Assembly (NCBI GenBank): GCA_964485095.1
Contig: CAZAIB010000006.1
Coordinates: 40,215-104,214, forward strand
Source of the DNA: CAYNWT01 sp964485095
Lineage (GTDB): Bacteria; Planctomycetota; Planctomycetia; Planctomycetales; Planctomycetaceae
Reading direction: 5' to 3'
DNA length: 64,000 nt
How positions within the stretch are numbered: the first letter of the stretch is position 1; each line of letters starts with the position of its first letter. Positions 24,207 to 33,899 of the stretch are shown in pieces. The notes below the pieces were generated by a model that had not been told where the DNA came from, did no database searches, and saw only the letters and a program-made list of their open reading frames with translations. Both the position numbers and the translations under genes were made by a program.

Positions 24207-27200
24207 TTAGTTTTTGCTGACGGTTTCATCGAGGTTCAAAATCATGTTTCCGATCAGGGTCCACGCTGCCAGGTCGGAAACGTTGATGGATTCATCGGGT
24301 TTGCTTTCGCCGTACGATGTGAGTTTCTTGGCGGCGGGTTGGTCGGTGTTGTAGCGGTTTCTGTGAGCTGACAGAGCTTCGGTTGCGATGCGGAGTTCGT
24401 CGGCGGTTGGTGGGCGGGAGAGGACGGTTCGCCATGCCCAGGTTAGGCGAGCGTCTGTTGTGGTTCCGCCTTCTTTGATGATGCGGGTTGCGAATTGCCG
24501 GGCGGCTTCGACGTGTTGGATGTCGTTCATGAGCTGCAATGCCTGCAGCGGAGTGTTGCTGCGGCTGCGGCGTGAACAGCTTTGTTCGCGGTTGGGGGCG
24601 TCGAAGCTGGCCATGAATGGGGGCGGAGCGGTTCGTTTGAAGAACGTGTACAGGCTGCGGCGGTACAGGCCGTCGCCTTTGTCTTGCTTGTAGTAACGCG
24701 TGTTGCTGCCGCCGAAGGCGACGGGTTCCCAAATGTTTGGCGGCTGATACGGTTTGACGCCTTTGCCGCCGATCGTTGGAACCAACAGACCGCTCACGAA
24801 CAATGCCTGGTCACGCAGTACCTCGCCGTCCAATCGGATGCGGGGACCGCGAGCCAGCAGGCGGTTCTCCGGGTCGCGGTTGATGAGTTCTGGTGTGACT
24901 TTCGAGGTTTGTCGATAGGCGTGACTGGTGACAATGCGTTTGACGAACCTCTTCATGTCCCAGCCGTCTTCCATGAATTGTATGGCCAGGTAGTCCAACA
25001 GTTCGGGGTGGGTTGGCAATTCACCCTGCGTGCCGAAGTCTTCACTGGTCTTTACCAGTCCGGTTCCAAAGAACTGCTGCCAGAACCGATTGACTGTCAC
25101 TCGCGCGGTGAGCGGGTGTTGGCTGTCGACAAGCCAGTTGGCGAGATCCAGGCGGTTGTAAGTTTCCTTTTCCGGCAACGGCGGCAGGAATGCGGGCGTG
25201 TTGCGGGTGACGCGTTCGCCTTTCTGATCGTAGGCTCCTCGCAGCATCACAAAGCTTTCGCGCGGCTTGGGCAGGTCGGCCATGACGAACGTAATCGGTG
25301 CGGCTTTTTCGATGGCGTCTTTCTGAGCACGCAGCGGAGCCTTCTCAGCTTCCAGCGCGTTCAGAATCGGTCGCGCGCCGGCGTAGGTGTTGCGGAGCCA
25401 CAGTTGTTTGACCAGTTCGAGTTCTTCTGGTTTCCATTTGTCCTTGTTGCGTCCCCGGAGTTGTCGTTTGAGATGTTCGGGAAGGTCTTTGCGAATCTGT
25501 GCGGTGGGGCGGTCAGACCAAACCTTCCATGACCACGCGGAATCCTTGGCGGGGTTGGTTTTGGATTCGATGCCGAGGTGGTCCCATGTCACGGTTCCGG
25601 CGAACTGTGTGAATGCGTAGCCGGTGACTTTGGTTCCCGGTTTCAATCCGACTTGCCTGGCTGTGAATTCCAGTTTGACCCACTCGCCGGTCTTTGGGAT
25701 TGGTCCCATGTAGACCTTCTCTGTGGTGTTGGGTGTTCCAAAGCCGATCTTCTCCTGAGCACCCCAGACGGCTCGGTTCTTCCACGATGTGGTGTGGAAC
25801 TGAACCATGATGGATTCGGGCACGTCGGTCGGTTCGAGATAACAGTGGACGAAGAACCTTCCGTTTGCCGGAATCGTAAACGCCTTCGCTCCGGCCTGGT
25901 AAAAGTCCTGGGCGATCGCCTTGCCCGCTTTTCGTGTTAGAGCCGCATTCCCGGCGAACACTTGCCCTTTGTCCTTGCCGATAAGACTAAGTGCCGACCC
26001 ACCAGAACTCTGCACGTTGGCTCCGTCTGGAAAAGCATCTTCGAACCAAACAGACGTTACCGTTTGCGTTCCGGGCGGCGGGTTCAGTGTGGCGGGGTCA
26101 ACGTAATCCAGCTTCAATACAGCGGTATCGATTTTTGCATCGACGGCGGCGATCTGCGCGTCTAATTCAGCCAGCTTTGTTTTGTCTGCATCGATAGTCA
26201 GTTTTAGAATCGGCGGCGTATCGATTTTGTTTCCATCCATCGCCGGGTCTGCGGCGCTGTGGAAGAAGGCGTACATTGAGTAGTACTCCTTCGTCGAAAG
26301 CGGATCGAACTTGTGGTCATGGCACGCGGCGCAACCTGCGGTTAGTCCCATCCAGACTCCTGCGGTGGTTGATGTGCGATCGACGGCGTATCGATAGATC
26401 CATTCTTCCTGAATGCTGCCGCCTTCGCCGGTGGTCACGTTGCAACGGTTGAAGCCTGACGCGATGAGTTGGTCCTGAGTCGGTTCCTGCAACTGATCGC
26501 CGGCCAGCTGCCAGCGAGTGAAGTCATCGAACGGGATGTTGTCGTTGATCGCTCGAACAACCCAATCGCGGTAGGGCCACATCGAGCGTTCGTTGTCGAG
26601 GTGCATGCCGTGCGTGTCGGCGTAGCGAGCCAGGTCCAGCCAGTATCGCGCCATGTGTTCGCCGTAGGTCGGGCGGCTCTGCAGCCTTTCGACCAGGTTT
26701 TCGTACGCGTCTGGTGATGTGTCGGCGACGAACGCATCAACTTCGGCCGGCGTTGGCGGGAGTCCGGTGAGGTCCAGTGTGACTCTACGAATCAGGGTTT
26801 GCCTGTCGGCAGGTTCAGATGGCGCCAGCTGTTCTTCGGCGAGCCGCTTTTGGAGGAACGCATCAATCGCGCTTGTCGCGCCATCGATTTTTGGGACCGT
26901 GGGTTTGGTTGGCGCGATGAACGACCAGTGGGCTTCGTATTTCGCGCCGGAATCGATCCAGCGGCGGATGGTGTCTTTTTCGGCGGCGGTTAGTGGTTCG
27001 TGAGAATCCGGCGGTGGCATGATGACGTCTGGGTCGGACGACGTAATGCGGTTCCACACTTCGCTTGCTTTCGTGTCACCGGGGACGATCGGACGGGTTC
27101 CGTCTCGCTCGGCGAAGGCCGCTTCGGCTTCATCCAGTCGCAGGTTGGCTTCGCGGTTCTTAGCGTCGAAGCCGTGACACGCAAAGCACTTCGCGGAAAG

Positions 27201-27299
27201 TATCGGGCGAATGTCGCGATTGAACGACGGTTCCTGCCCGAACACACTCGCCGGGACGAGTAACAACAAGAGACAAGCTATCGATCCGTGGGACTTCAT
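24207..27299 (-). CDS. PSCyt1/DUF1549/DUF1553 (PSD1) exported cytochrome-like protein
   Basis: 1030 residues with signal peptide (SIACLLLLLVPASVFGQ). Next comes a planctomycete-type cytochrome c module with C38-F-A-C41-H42 and the distal MPPPDSHEPLTAAE stretch. DUF1549 (PSCyt2) follows, from VDAFVADTSPDAYENLVERL to the second CxxCH (AACHDHKFDPLS). A beta-rich lectin-like insert lies in the middle, then DUF1553 (PSD1) at the C-terminus (VTVNRFWQQFFGTGLVKTSE, NTPLQALQLMND). Expected location is the periplasm. It is the upstream partner of the DUF1501 gene. The ATG at 27297-27299 is directly followed by the signal peptide. Confidence 0.93.
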   Translation of the reverse strand: MKSHGSIACLLLLLVPASVFGQEPSFNRDIRPILSAKCFACHGFDAKNREANLRLDEAEAAFAERDGTRPIVPGDTKASEVWNRITSSDPDVIMPPPDSHEPLTAAEKDTIRRWIDSGAKYEAHWSFIAPTKPTVPKIDGATSAIDAFLQKRLAEEQLAPSEPADRQTLIRRVTLDLTGLPPTPAEVDAFVADTSPDAYENLVERLQSRPTYGEHMARYWLDLARYADTHGMHLDNERSMWPYRDWVVRAINDNIPFDDFTRWQLAGDQLQEPTQDQLIASGFNRCNVTTGEGGSIQEEWIYRYAVDRTSTTAGVWMGLTAGCAACHDHKFDPLSTKEYYSMYAFFHSAADPAMDGNKIDTPPILKLTIDADKTKLAELDAQIAAVDAKIDTAVLKLDYVDPATLNPPPGTQTVTSVWFEDAFPDGANVQSSGGSALSLIGKDKGQVFAGNAALTRKAGKAIAQDFYQAGAKAFTIPANGRFFVHCYLEPTDVPESIMVQFHTTSWKNRAVWGAQEKIGFGTPNTTEKVYMGPIPKTGEWVKLEFTARQVGLKPGTKVTGYAFTQFAGTVTWDHLGIESKTNPAKDSAWSWKVWSDRPTAQIRKDLPEHLKRQLRGRNKDKWKPEELELVKQLWLRNTYAGARPILNALEAEKAPLRAQKDAIEKAAPITFVMADLPKPRESFVMLRGAYDQKGERVTRNTPAFLPPLPEKETYNRLDLANWLVDSQHPLTARVTVNRFWQQFFGTGLVKTSEDFGTQGELPTHPELLDYLAIQFMEDGWDMKRFVKRIVTSHAYRQTSKVTPELINRDPENRLLARGPRIRLDGEVLRDQALFVSGLLVPTIGGKGVKPYQPPNIWEPVAFGGSNTRYYKQDKGDGLYRRSLYTFFKRTAPPPFMASFDAPNREQSCSRRSRSNTPLQALQLMNDIQHVEAARQFATRIIKEGGTTTDARLTWAWRTVLSRPPTADELRIATEALSAHRNRYNTDQPAAKKLTSYGESKPDESINVSDLAAWTLIGNMILNLDETVSKN

Positions 27300-27562
27300 G
27301 CAGCGTCAGCCTTCCACATGGTTCCGACAGCGCGCGGCGCAGGCTTTGGCGTTCGGAGCCACTCGAGTCATCTTCAACCAGCTTGCGCTGGAAGTCTTGT
27401 GAGCCGTCGCAGGGTGAGGCTCAGCGGAGGGCTTTATGATACCCGGAATTGTGACTCTGGATGTAGTGGCTTGTCAGGCTTTGACGCCGCAACGCGAAAT
27501 TGGCTGCGGGAAATTGGTCCCACGGGGTCTGGCCGCCACGCAAGTGCCGCAACATGCCGGAT

Positions 27563-28351
27563 CTACTGGTAGCCGGACTTGCGTAAACCGTTGGCGAGGT
27601 GCCCGGCTGCCGAACCGGCAAGGCGAGCGTAGACGTTTCCGAATGGAAGGAACGCGCCGACGCTGGCTCCAACGGAACCGCCATACGATGGGTACAGAAT
27701 CCGCTGCGTTTCTTCGATGGCTTGTGGCGAACCGACTTCTTTTGACCAGGCAAGCGATTCTTCCGTGCCAACGGTTTCATGGACCAGTGACGCGACTGGT
27801 AGCAACTGCGTCGTCGCGTAGGCTCCCGGATAGTTCCGGCGACGGACATCGACCGCGTAGCCCGCTTTCGCAATGCCCAGTGATGGGATGTCGGAATACA
27901 GATGCAAGCTGTTAGTGAACGGGTTGTACCAGTCTTCGCCAAACAGTCTGCCTGGAATCAACGTGTACTGCGCGGTCTGCAGCAGGCCCGTGGTGTATCG
28001 CCAACCGGCCGGGATATTGCGGTTCCTTCGCAGTCGGCTCCATTCACCGATCGGGTCGTACTGGTTCACTCGAACCAAGACATCCTGGGCGCCGCGTGAT
28101 TGCAGGTAGCTGCCGACTTCGTGGACTGTTTGAGGAGAGACGGCGTGGTTGTCGGCTCGCTTGTCCCATAAGGCCAGTTTGGAAGGAATGCCAAGCACCC
28201 AACCAGTTCTGTCGAGGACTGCATTCGGCCGGCCGTATACGACGTGTGGACGTGCTCCTCGAGGCGGCGCTGGCAGACCGCCTGACGCGCAGCCGCAAAG
28301 CGACGCCGTGGTTGCGAGAATTAGAATGGCAGGGGCACGCTTGGCAGACAC
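27563..28351 (-). CDS. putative lipoprotein of unknown function
   Basis: 262 residues if started at the GTG at 28349-28351, which has GGAGATAG 9 bases upstream and puts a signal peptide at the very N-terminus (MSAKRAPAILILATTASLCG-C). An ATG five codons earlier is possible. LCGC is a near-consensus lipobox, so attachment to a membrane is plausible. The body has conserved-looking motifs (FGEDWYNPFTNSLHLYSDIP, VASLVHETVGTEESLAW). One His-Glu pair suggests a degenerate metallopeptidase, but there is no full HExxH, so I assign no function. Confidence 0.65.
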   Translation of the reverse strand: MSAKRAPAILILATTASLCGCASGGLPAPPRGARPHVVYGRPNAVLDRTGWVLGIPSKLALWDKRADNHAVSPQTVHEVGSYLQSRGAQDVLVRVNQYDPIGEWSRLRRNRNIPAGWRYTTGLLQTAQYTLIPGRLFGEDWYNPFTNSLHLYSDIPSLGIAKAGYAVDVRRRNYPGAYATTQLLPVASLVHETVGTEESLAWSKEVGSPQAIEETQRILYPSYGGSVGASVGAFLPFGNVYARLAGSAAGHLANGLRKSGYQ

Positions 28352-28616
28352 AATGACTATCTCCATGAGCCGGACATAGAGAATTCATCGGCGTCGCGAG
28401 TGGTTCTACGGAAGCCCTCAGCGGTTCAGCCAGTGACGCCGGGAACCGCAAATGAGGCGGTTCGGCAGATTCAGCAACCAGAACCATGGCCGGCGCGAAG
28501 TTGGATACAAATTGGGGAGCGGTAGGCAGATTGGGCGAGATCCCGAGTGGCTGCCCGTTTCCATCAGCGAGCGGTGATTGATGGAATATCCTGGGAACCA
28601 GTGACCTCATGCTTCC

Positions 28617-29264
28617 ATGCGAAGTCAGTTGTTTCTCATCGCGTTGACGGTCCTGTTGACGGGGGTCTCGTTCGTTGGCGCTGAGCGGTTTGTTCCGCAG
28701 GTCATGCAGCACATTCCAGTGATTCCTCTCTTTGGAATCCTGATCTGGTGTGCGGTTCGCCGGACCTTTGGTCACTGGTCGTTCTGTTGCATTATCGCGT
28801 TTCTTTGGTTGCACATTTTGGGAGCTCGGTACACGTACTCAAGTGTGCCGTACGACGGGTGGGCGAACGCGGCTTTCGGGGCCACGCTGTCGGATAAGTT
28901 CGGCTGGACCCGGAACCACTATGACCGCCTGGTGCATCTGATGTTTGGTGTTCTGTGGGCGAAGCCCTTCGTTGAGTTGGCTCGACCCGCGATGCCGTCA
29001 AAGTTGTGGCAGGCAATGTTCTCGCTGTCCGCGATTGGAGCTTTGAGCGCACTTTATGAAGTAGCCGAGTGGTCGCTGACCATGTTTATGTCGCCGATCC
29101 ATGCGGAGCGATACAACGGCCAACAGGGAGACATCTGGGATCCGCAGAAAGACATGGCGCTGGCAATGGCCGGCGCGTTTGTGGTTCTTCTTGCGATGAA
29201 CACGCAGTTGCGTCGTGAGGGAAGCGTCGATATTCGGTCACGTACAGGCGATTCGCCGGGCTAG
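28617..29264 (+). CDS. YjdF-like (DUF2238) membrane protein
   Basis: 215 residues with about six hydrophobic segments. The DUF2238/YjdF signature is clear: FGWTRNHYDRLVHLMFGVLW, GALSALYEVAEWSLTMFM and RYNGQQGDIWDPQKDMALAM. An inner-membrane protein whose biochemical activity is not established. Start at 28617 with a hydrophobic first segment. Divergent from the lipoprotein gene upstream. Confidence 0.88.
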   Translation: MRSQLFLIALTVLLTGVSFVGAERFVPQVMQHIPVIPLFGILIWCAVRRTFGHWSFCCIIAFLWLHILGARYTYSSVPYDGWANAAFGATLSDKFGWTRNHYDRLVHLMFGVLWAKPFVELARPAMPSKLWQAMFSLSAIGALSALYEVAEWSLTMFMSPIHAERYNGQQGDIWDPQKDMALAMAGAFVVLLAMNTQLRREGSVDIRSRTGDSPG

Positions 29265-29300
29265 TCGCACAGTGGTCCGAAGTCGCTTGAACTGGCCGCT

Positions 29301-29648
29301 CTACCCAAAGACCGCAAAGTCGGAATCGGTTCGCGATCCGGCAAGCGGCTCGGTCAAAGGCGGCGCGATTGCGGGACTGACAGGCATCGGAGGTGTGCCG
29401 TGCAGTAGTGGCTTCTTACGAGGTTTACGGAACAGTCGTGACAGGGGATTGAAAATCAGGAACCGTAAACTGCGCTTCGTAATCAGGATCAGTTCGAACG
29501 GCCGGATGTAGCGAGCGAAGCAATGTTTGCAGTATGTCGGTCGCATCAGGAACAGCGCGGCCAGCATTGAGCCGATCCCGACCTTCTCTTTGTGCAAGTG
29601 GCAATCGCAGAAACCGCACCTCCAGTGTGTGATTCTCCGTCGTGACAT
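29301..29648 (-). CDS. small protein with zinc-ribbon-like cysteines
   Basis: 115 residues, not recognised. Cys pairs C11-x2-C14 (CGFC) and C40-x2-C43 (CKHC) could bind one zinc ion. A hydrophobic stretch lies between them, and basic and Pro-rich sequence follows (FRKPRKKPL, PPMPVSPAIAPPL). An overlapping reading in another frame (29425-29697) has no such features. It could be a planctomycete-specific small protein; expression is uncertain. Confidence 0.5.
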   Translation of the reverse strand: MSRRRITHWRCGFCDCHLHKEKVGIGSMLAALFLMRPTYCKHCFARYIRPFELILITKRSLRFLIFNPLSRLFRKPRKKPLLHGTPPMPVSPAIAPPLTEPLAGSRTDSDFAVFG

Positions 29649-29877
29649 ATTCCGATTCCAGCCTGAGTGAACGCGCTTTGTTCCTAACAGTACGCAATGT
29701 TCATGCCAGTAAGCGATAGGTCGGTGGAACCTACGTAAACGACTGCTTTCTGTGAGGGTGCTGCAATTTGCTGCAGCAACAACTGCCGGAAATCGGGCGG
29801 GCTGCTTGTGTGACCTAACGGACTATTGCTGTATTTGTCACCCAGCCGCGATTGACCTGGGGCTCTGGGAAGCTGAG

Positions 29878-30447
29878 CTACTCTGGCGCCTTCAGCGACT
29901 TGTCCATCTGTTGCGCGAGGATTTGCCGGTGTCGTTGGCCGGATCGCAGGAACTTTGGCTTTGGAACACCGGCGCGGTTCGGTGCTGAACTGTTGTCGGT
30001 TGCGTGTTGCAGCTTTGCCTCTGGCGGTTCTTCCAGTTCTTCCCGGTCGGGCTGTTCGAGTCGATCCAATGTGGTGAGGAGCCAGATGAGCTCCTTCCTT
30101 TTCAACTGGCCAAGCAGCCGACCTTTGTCGTCCACAACTGCCATCGAAGATCGATAGCCTTCTCTAAACAGACTGGCCACCGACGCGGCTGGCGACCAGG
30201 GGCCAACGCTTTGAAGGGTGTGCGTGATGAGTTCGGTAATTGGCTGGTTGCGAGAGACGCCGCACAATCGAGCCTTGAGAATTTCGTAGTCGGGAACAAT
30301 GCCTTGGAGGACGCCGCCCCGGTTGACCACGTAGACTTCGGACGAATCGTGTTCCAGTAATGCGATCGCCGCATCATTGAGTGATGCGTTTTCGAGTACT
30401 GTCGGGACCTGACGGTTCATCAGATCCTGAACGGGAATCTGCGACAT
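29878..30447 (-). CDS. CBS-domain pair protein
   Basis: 189 residues with two CBS motifs in tandem: 1-60 (VQDLMNRQVPTVLENASLND, SSEVYVVNRGGVLQGIVPDY) and 70-125 (ITELITHTLQSVGPWSP, SSMAVVDDKGRLLGQLKRKE). The C-terminal 60 residues are polar and probably disordered. CBS pairs bind adenine nucleotides and regulate partner proteins; no partner domain is fused here, so the target is unknown. Likely cytosolic. Confidence 0.85.
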   Translation of the reverse strand: MSQIPVQDLMNRQVPTVLENASLNDAAIALLEHDSSEVYVVNRGGVLQGIVPDYEILKARLCGVSRNQPITELITHTLQSVGPWSPAASVASLFREGYRSSMAVVDDKGRLLGQLKRKELIWLLTTLDRLEQPDREELEEPPEAKLQHATDNSSAPNRAGVPKPKFLRSGQRHRQILAQQMDKSLKAPE

Positions 30448-30647
30448 GAGCAGTTCTTCCGAGCCCGGCTTACGATCTTACCTCTCTAAACTTCGGACCC
30501 TAAGTGTTTGGTTCTGCGCTGCTTTAGCGGGGAACCTGTCATTTGCGCGTTCATGCTCGGTTCGTCAATCGGCCTTTGACGGTTAGGCAATAGAGGCACC
30601 GTGATGGAGTGCCGTTTGAGTTCCGCCCTCGCCTTCGAACCGGGCAC

Positions 30648-30680
30648 AAAAAAGGCCCGACAGCGCTGAGCTGTCGGACC
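30648..30680 (-). terminator. intrinsic terminator of the Gfo/Idh/MocA gene
   Basis: An 11-bp perfect stem (GGCCCGACAGC/GCTGTCGGGCC), 5-base loop, then TTTTTT on the minus strand, 27 bases after the stop. Confidence 0.92.
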
Positions 30681-30707
30681 TTGGTAGGTCATGCTGACAA
30701 GGTGCTG

Positions 30708-32150
30708 TTAGGCACCGGCAGCGGCTTTCGCTGGTTCAAGTGACCATCCTTCGCGGTATTCGCGGTGGACGAACTTGTTGACCGAGTCCATGTTGGTGCT
30801 GCGAAGGTTCTTCGCGTCCCATTCGATTCGCTGGCCTTCGCCTGCTCGCATTGCGAGGTTACCGACCAGGATGGTCTCGGTAAGGCGACCGGCGTAGCCG
30901 AAGTTCGACATGGTGCCAGGCTTGTACTCACCCTTAACCGTGCTGACGAACTCCCATTTCTGCCGTTGGTCGCCACCCGACTTGAACGGGATGCGTGGCA
31001 GAGTTTGCTCAGGCTTGTCTTCGAACTTATCCATACGGACAAAGTCTTCACTGCCCATCTTGATAAACGATCGGGCACCGTAGTCGTCAGGCGAGAAGAT
31101 CTGGCCTTTGCTACCGATAAGAAGCGCGCCACTGGTCTTCTTTGCACCAGCTTGCTGGGCACGAATCTTCGCGAGTTCCCGTGGTGGGAGTTGCGAGATG
31201 ATCTCTTCGGCTGGCAGGTTGCCGCCGTCGTACCAGTAGAATTTGGTCGCGACCATGCCTTCGCGTGCAGGGAATTCGAACATCAGGCTTGAGCTGCCAG
31301 GGAACGTTTCTCCTTCAAACAGGCCAGGGTTCTTGACTGCGGTGACCGCAACCGGATCCCAGAGCTTAAGAGCCATTACAGGCATGTTTGTGGTGTGGCA
31401 TGCCATGTCGCCCAGAGCACCGGTTCCAAAGTCAGCCCAACCACGCCACTTAAAGCTGTGGTAGATGTTCTCTTTGAACGGTCGCATTGGAGCCGGTCCG
31501 ATCCAAGCGTCCCAGTTGAGGTTCTCGGGGATCGGATCTTCGCCTTTGGGTCGTCCAATGCCCTGAGGCCAGACCGGTCGGTTGGACCAGATGTGGACTT
31601 CGGCGACATCGCCAATGGTTCCGGCTTGAATGACTTCAACCGCTTCACGAAGGCCGTTCTCTGATGTTCCCTGATTACCCATCTGAGTGATGACGCCGGT
31701 TTCAGCAGCGACTTCACGCATCATGCGCGCTTCTCGGATGGACCAGGTTAGCGGCTTCTGACAGTAGATGTGCTTCTTCATGCGCATCGCTTTGATGGCG
31801 GCACATGCGTGGTTATGGTCAGGAGTACTGACGGTCACGATGTCGACTTTGTCACCGAGAGCGTCAAGCATTTCGCGGTAGTCGTCATACTTCTTCGCAT
31901 CGGGGAACTCGCGACCCTTCTTCGATAGCGTGTTGCCGTCAACGTCGCACAAGCCGGCGATTCTGACATCCTGTTCAGCAATGTGGCTGGTATCACTACC
32001 GCCCTTGCCGCCGACGCCGATGCAGGCTGCGGAAAGCGATTGCAGTGCGCTGGTGTTGGCTTTTGTTTGTGTTTGGCCTCCGACCCAGAAGGCCGATCCG
32101 AGAGCTGCGCTCTGGCCCAGGAAGGTGCGGCGAGAAGATTTGCGAGTCAT
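30708..32150 (-). CDS. Tat-exported Gfo/Idh/MocA family oxidoreductase
   Basis: 480 residues from the ATG at 32148-32150. A twin-arginine signal (KSSRRTFLGQSAALGSAFW) precedes the NAD(P)-binding Rossmann domain (ACIGVGGKGGSDTSHIAEQD, VDIVTVSTPDHNHACAA), the catalytic-region HIYCQKPLTWSI (EKP is typical; here QKP), and the C-terminal sheet domain. Exported members with pre-bound nicotinamide cofactor are abundant in planctomycetes and act on sugars or inositols; the substrate is not known. A longer reading from 32231 would place about 27 residues before the Tat signal. Confidence 0.9.
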   Translation of the reverse strand: MTRKSSRRTFLGQSAALGSAFWVGGQTQTKANTSALQSLSAACIGVGGKGGSDTSHIAEQDVRIAGLCDVDGNTLSKKGREFPDAKKYDDYREMLDALGDKVDIVTVSTPDHNHACAAIKAMRMKKHIYCQKPLTWSIREARMMREVAAETGVITQMGNQGTSENGLREAVEVIQAGTIGDVAEVHIWSNRPVWPQGIGRPKGEDPIPENLNWDAWIGPAPMRPFKENIYHSFKWRGWADFGTGALGDMACHTTNMPVMALKLWDPVAVTAVKNPGLFEGETFPGSSSLMFEFPAREGMVATKFYWYDGGNLPAEEIISQLPPRELAKIRAQQAGAKKTSGALLIGSKGQIFSPDDYGARSFIKMGSEDFVRMDKFEDKPEQTLPRIPFKSGGDQRQKWEFVSTVKGEYKPGTMSNFGYAGRLTETILVGNLAMRAGEGQRIEWDAKNLRSTNMDSVNKFVHREYREGWSLEPAKAAAGA

Positions 32151-32379
32151 GAGCAAAGAGTTCCTATAGGAAGGAATAAAGATCAGGCGGTGGGGCCTCT
32201 GAAGTCTGGCTATCGGACTTAGCGGAGACACGCCTGTGTCGAAGGTCGTAATTCAGGTTGGATTTCCCGAGACGATTAGACAACGATACTAACGCTGGGA
32301 AAAACGACAGACAACCAGCGACCTCACGTTCAACAAAGATGGCGACAGGCAAATAGTCGCCCATAGGAGCCTAAACAGC

Positions 32380-33681
32380 ATGTTATTTCGATCACCAATG
32401 GTATTGGCCGTTTTCGCAATGCTGTTGTTTGCAAGTGGTTGCGGCAAAGGTGCTACTGACACATCTGGAAAAGGGACGACAAAGAAACCCCAGGCTCCAG
32501 CGGGTCCTGACGATGCTGCAGCAGTGACCGCTCTGACCGAAGCGGGGTTCATTGTTAAGAAGAACGCCGCCGGCATGGTGGAAGAAGCCTCGATGGCGGC
32601 TCAGGAAGACATTTCTGATCTGCTGGCACAAATTGGCGGCATGCCGAGCCTCAAGAAGCTCACGTTTACCGGCCCAGGCATCACCGACAAGGGGATGGAG
32701 AACCTGGCCAAGCTAACTCGGTTGGAGCGACTGAACCTGACTGATTCGGCCGCCGGTAACGAAACGCTCAAGGCAGTCGCCGGACTTCCCAACCTGCAGG
32801 CCTTGTTCATCCGCCGCACATCGGTAACAGACAGCGGCCTGGCATTGTTGACAGGAATGAAGAAGCTGCGGGCCATCGATTTGCGTAACAGCAATATCAC
32901 CGACGCGGGGCTCGACCATTTGGCTCAAATCAAAACTCTCAGTGACATTCAGCTTGAGAAGGCAAACGTCACCGATGCAGGAGTGGTGAAGCTGAAGGGA
33001 CTGCCGCTGAAGTCAATCAATGTCAACTACTGCACGACAGTCAGCGATGTTGGTCTGCTTGCTCTTTGTGAGATCCCAACACTGGAAGCCATCCAGATGG
33101 ACTCCACGAAGATCTCCAATGCAGGCATGGCGTCTATCGGGAACCTTAAGAAGCTGAAACGGCTTCGAATCCGCGACACAGATATAACGGGCGATGGCTT
33201 CGCACACCTTGCGACTTTGACTGGCCTGCAGCGTTTGGAACTTCGAGGCACGTCGTTGGATGACGCTGGCCTGGAAACAATCAGTAAGTTGCCGAACGTA
33301 ACGTACCTGGATGTCAGCGAATGCCGGCTTGTGTCAGCCGAAGGTCTTGGCGTCATCAAGTCGCTTACCGGTTTGACGTACCTTGGTCTGTGGGAAACAA
33401 AGACCGGCGATGCCGCGTTCACTCAGTTTGGCGGACTGACCAGTCTCAAGGAATTGAATCTCGATTCCACTTCAGTGACCGACGAAAGCGTTCCCACACT
33501 GATGAAGTTCACCAACCTGGAGAAGCTAAACCTGCGAGGTTGCCAGTTGGACGAAGGGTTCGCAAAAGTTGCTAAGTTGCCGAAGCTGAAGTGGCTTAAT
33601 GTGGCCAACACAAGCATTGACTACGACATCATCGATGAGCTTGCTGAGTCTCGAAAAGACCTTGAAATAGTGGATTTCTAG
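32380..33681 (+). CDS. leucine-rich repeat lipoprotein
   Basis: 433 residues. Signal peptide with lipobox (AVFAMLLFASGC), a Lys/Pro-rich linker, then roughly 14 leucine-rich repeats of about 23-24 residues of the type LTKLxxLxLxxTxITDxGL (for example LAKLTRLERLNLTDS, LTGMKKLRAIDLRNSNITDA). This resembles the GALA/cysteine-containing LRR class. Probably an outer-surface or periplasmic lipoprotein for protein binding. The ATG has AGGAG 9 bases upstream. Confidence 0.88.
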   Translation: MLFRSPMVLAVFAMLLFASGCGKGATDTSGKGTTKKPQAPAGPDDAAAVTALTEAGFIVKKNAAGMVEEASMAAQEDISDLLAQIGGMPSLKKLTFTGPGITDKGMENLAKLTRLERLNLTDSAAGNETLKAVAGLPNLQALFIRRTSVTDSGLALLTGMKKLRAIDLRNSNITDAGLDHLAQIKTLSDIQLEKANVTDAGVVKLKGLPLKSINVNYCTTVSDVGLLALCEIPTLEAIQMDSTKISNAGMASIGNLKKLKRLRIRDTDITGDGFAHLATLTGLQRLELRGTSLDDAGLETISKLPNVTYLDVSECRLVSAEGLGVIKSLTGLTYLGLWETKTGDAAFTQFGGLTSLKELNLDSTSVTDESVPTLMKFTNLEKLNLRGCQLDEGFAKVAKLPKLKWLNVANTSIDYDIIDELAESRKDLEIVDF

Positions 33682-33899
33682 GCTGCAACGTCACAGCGGA
33701 CTGAACACGAACGTCACCAACGCCTGGCTCTTCGGCAGATACTGCAGAAGTCAGGCGTTGCTTCGGAGTGGTGATTGCATTTGATGTCTGAAGTGGGCTG
33801 ACACGCGTTCCAACGAACCGATCGTGGCAGCTATTTTCCGGGCTCGTGGCCCGTATGGTTCGGGCTCTGTTGCGTCCCCCCGTTTCAGGATCCCAGGTC

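Noticed and set aside
28044..28814. 256-codon minus-strand ORF overlapping the lipoprotein and YjdF-like genes
   Set aside because: Low-complexity Arg/Ser/Pro composition, overlaps two genes with recognisable features.
29425..29697. 90-codon minus-strand ORF overlapping the zinc-ribbon-like protein
   Set aside because: Overlaps 29301-29648 in another frame and lacks the cysteine pairs.
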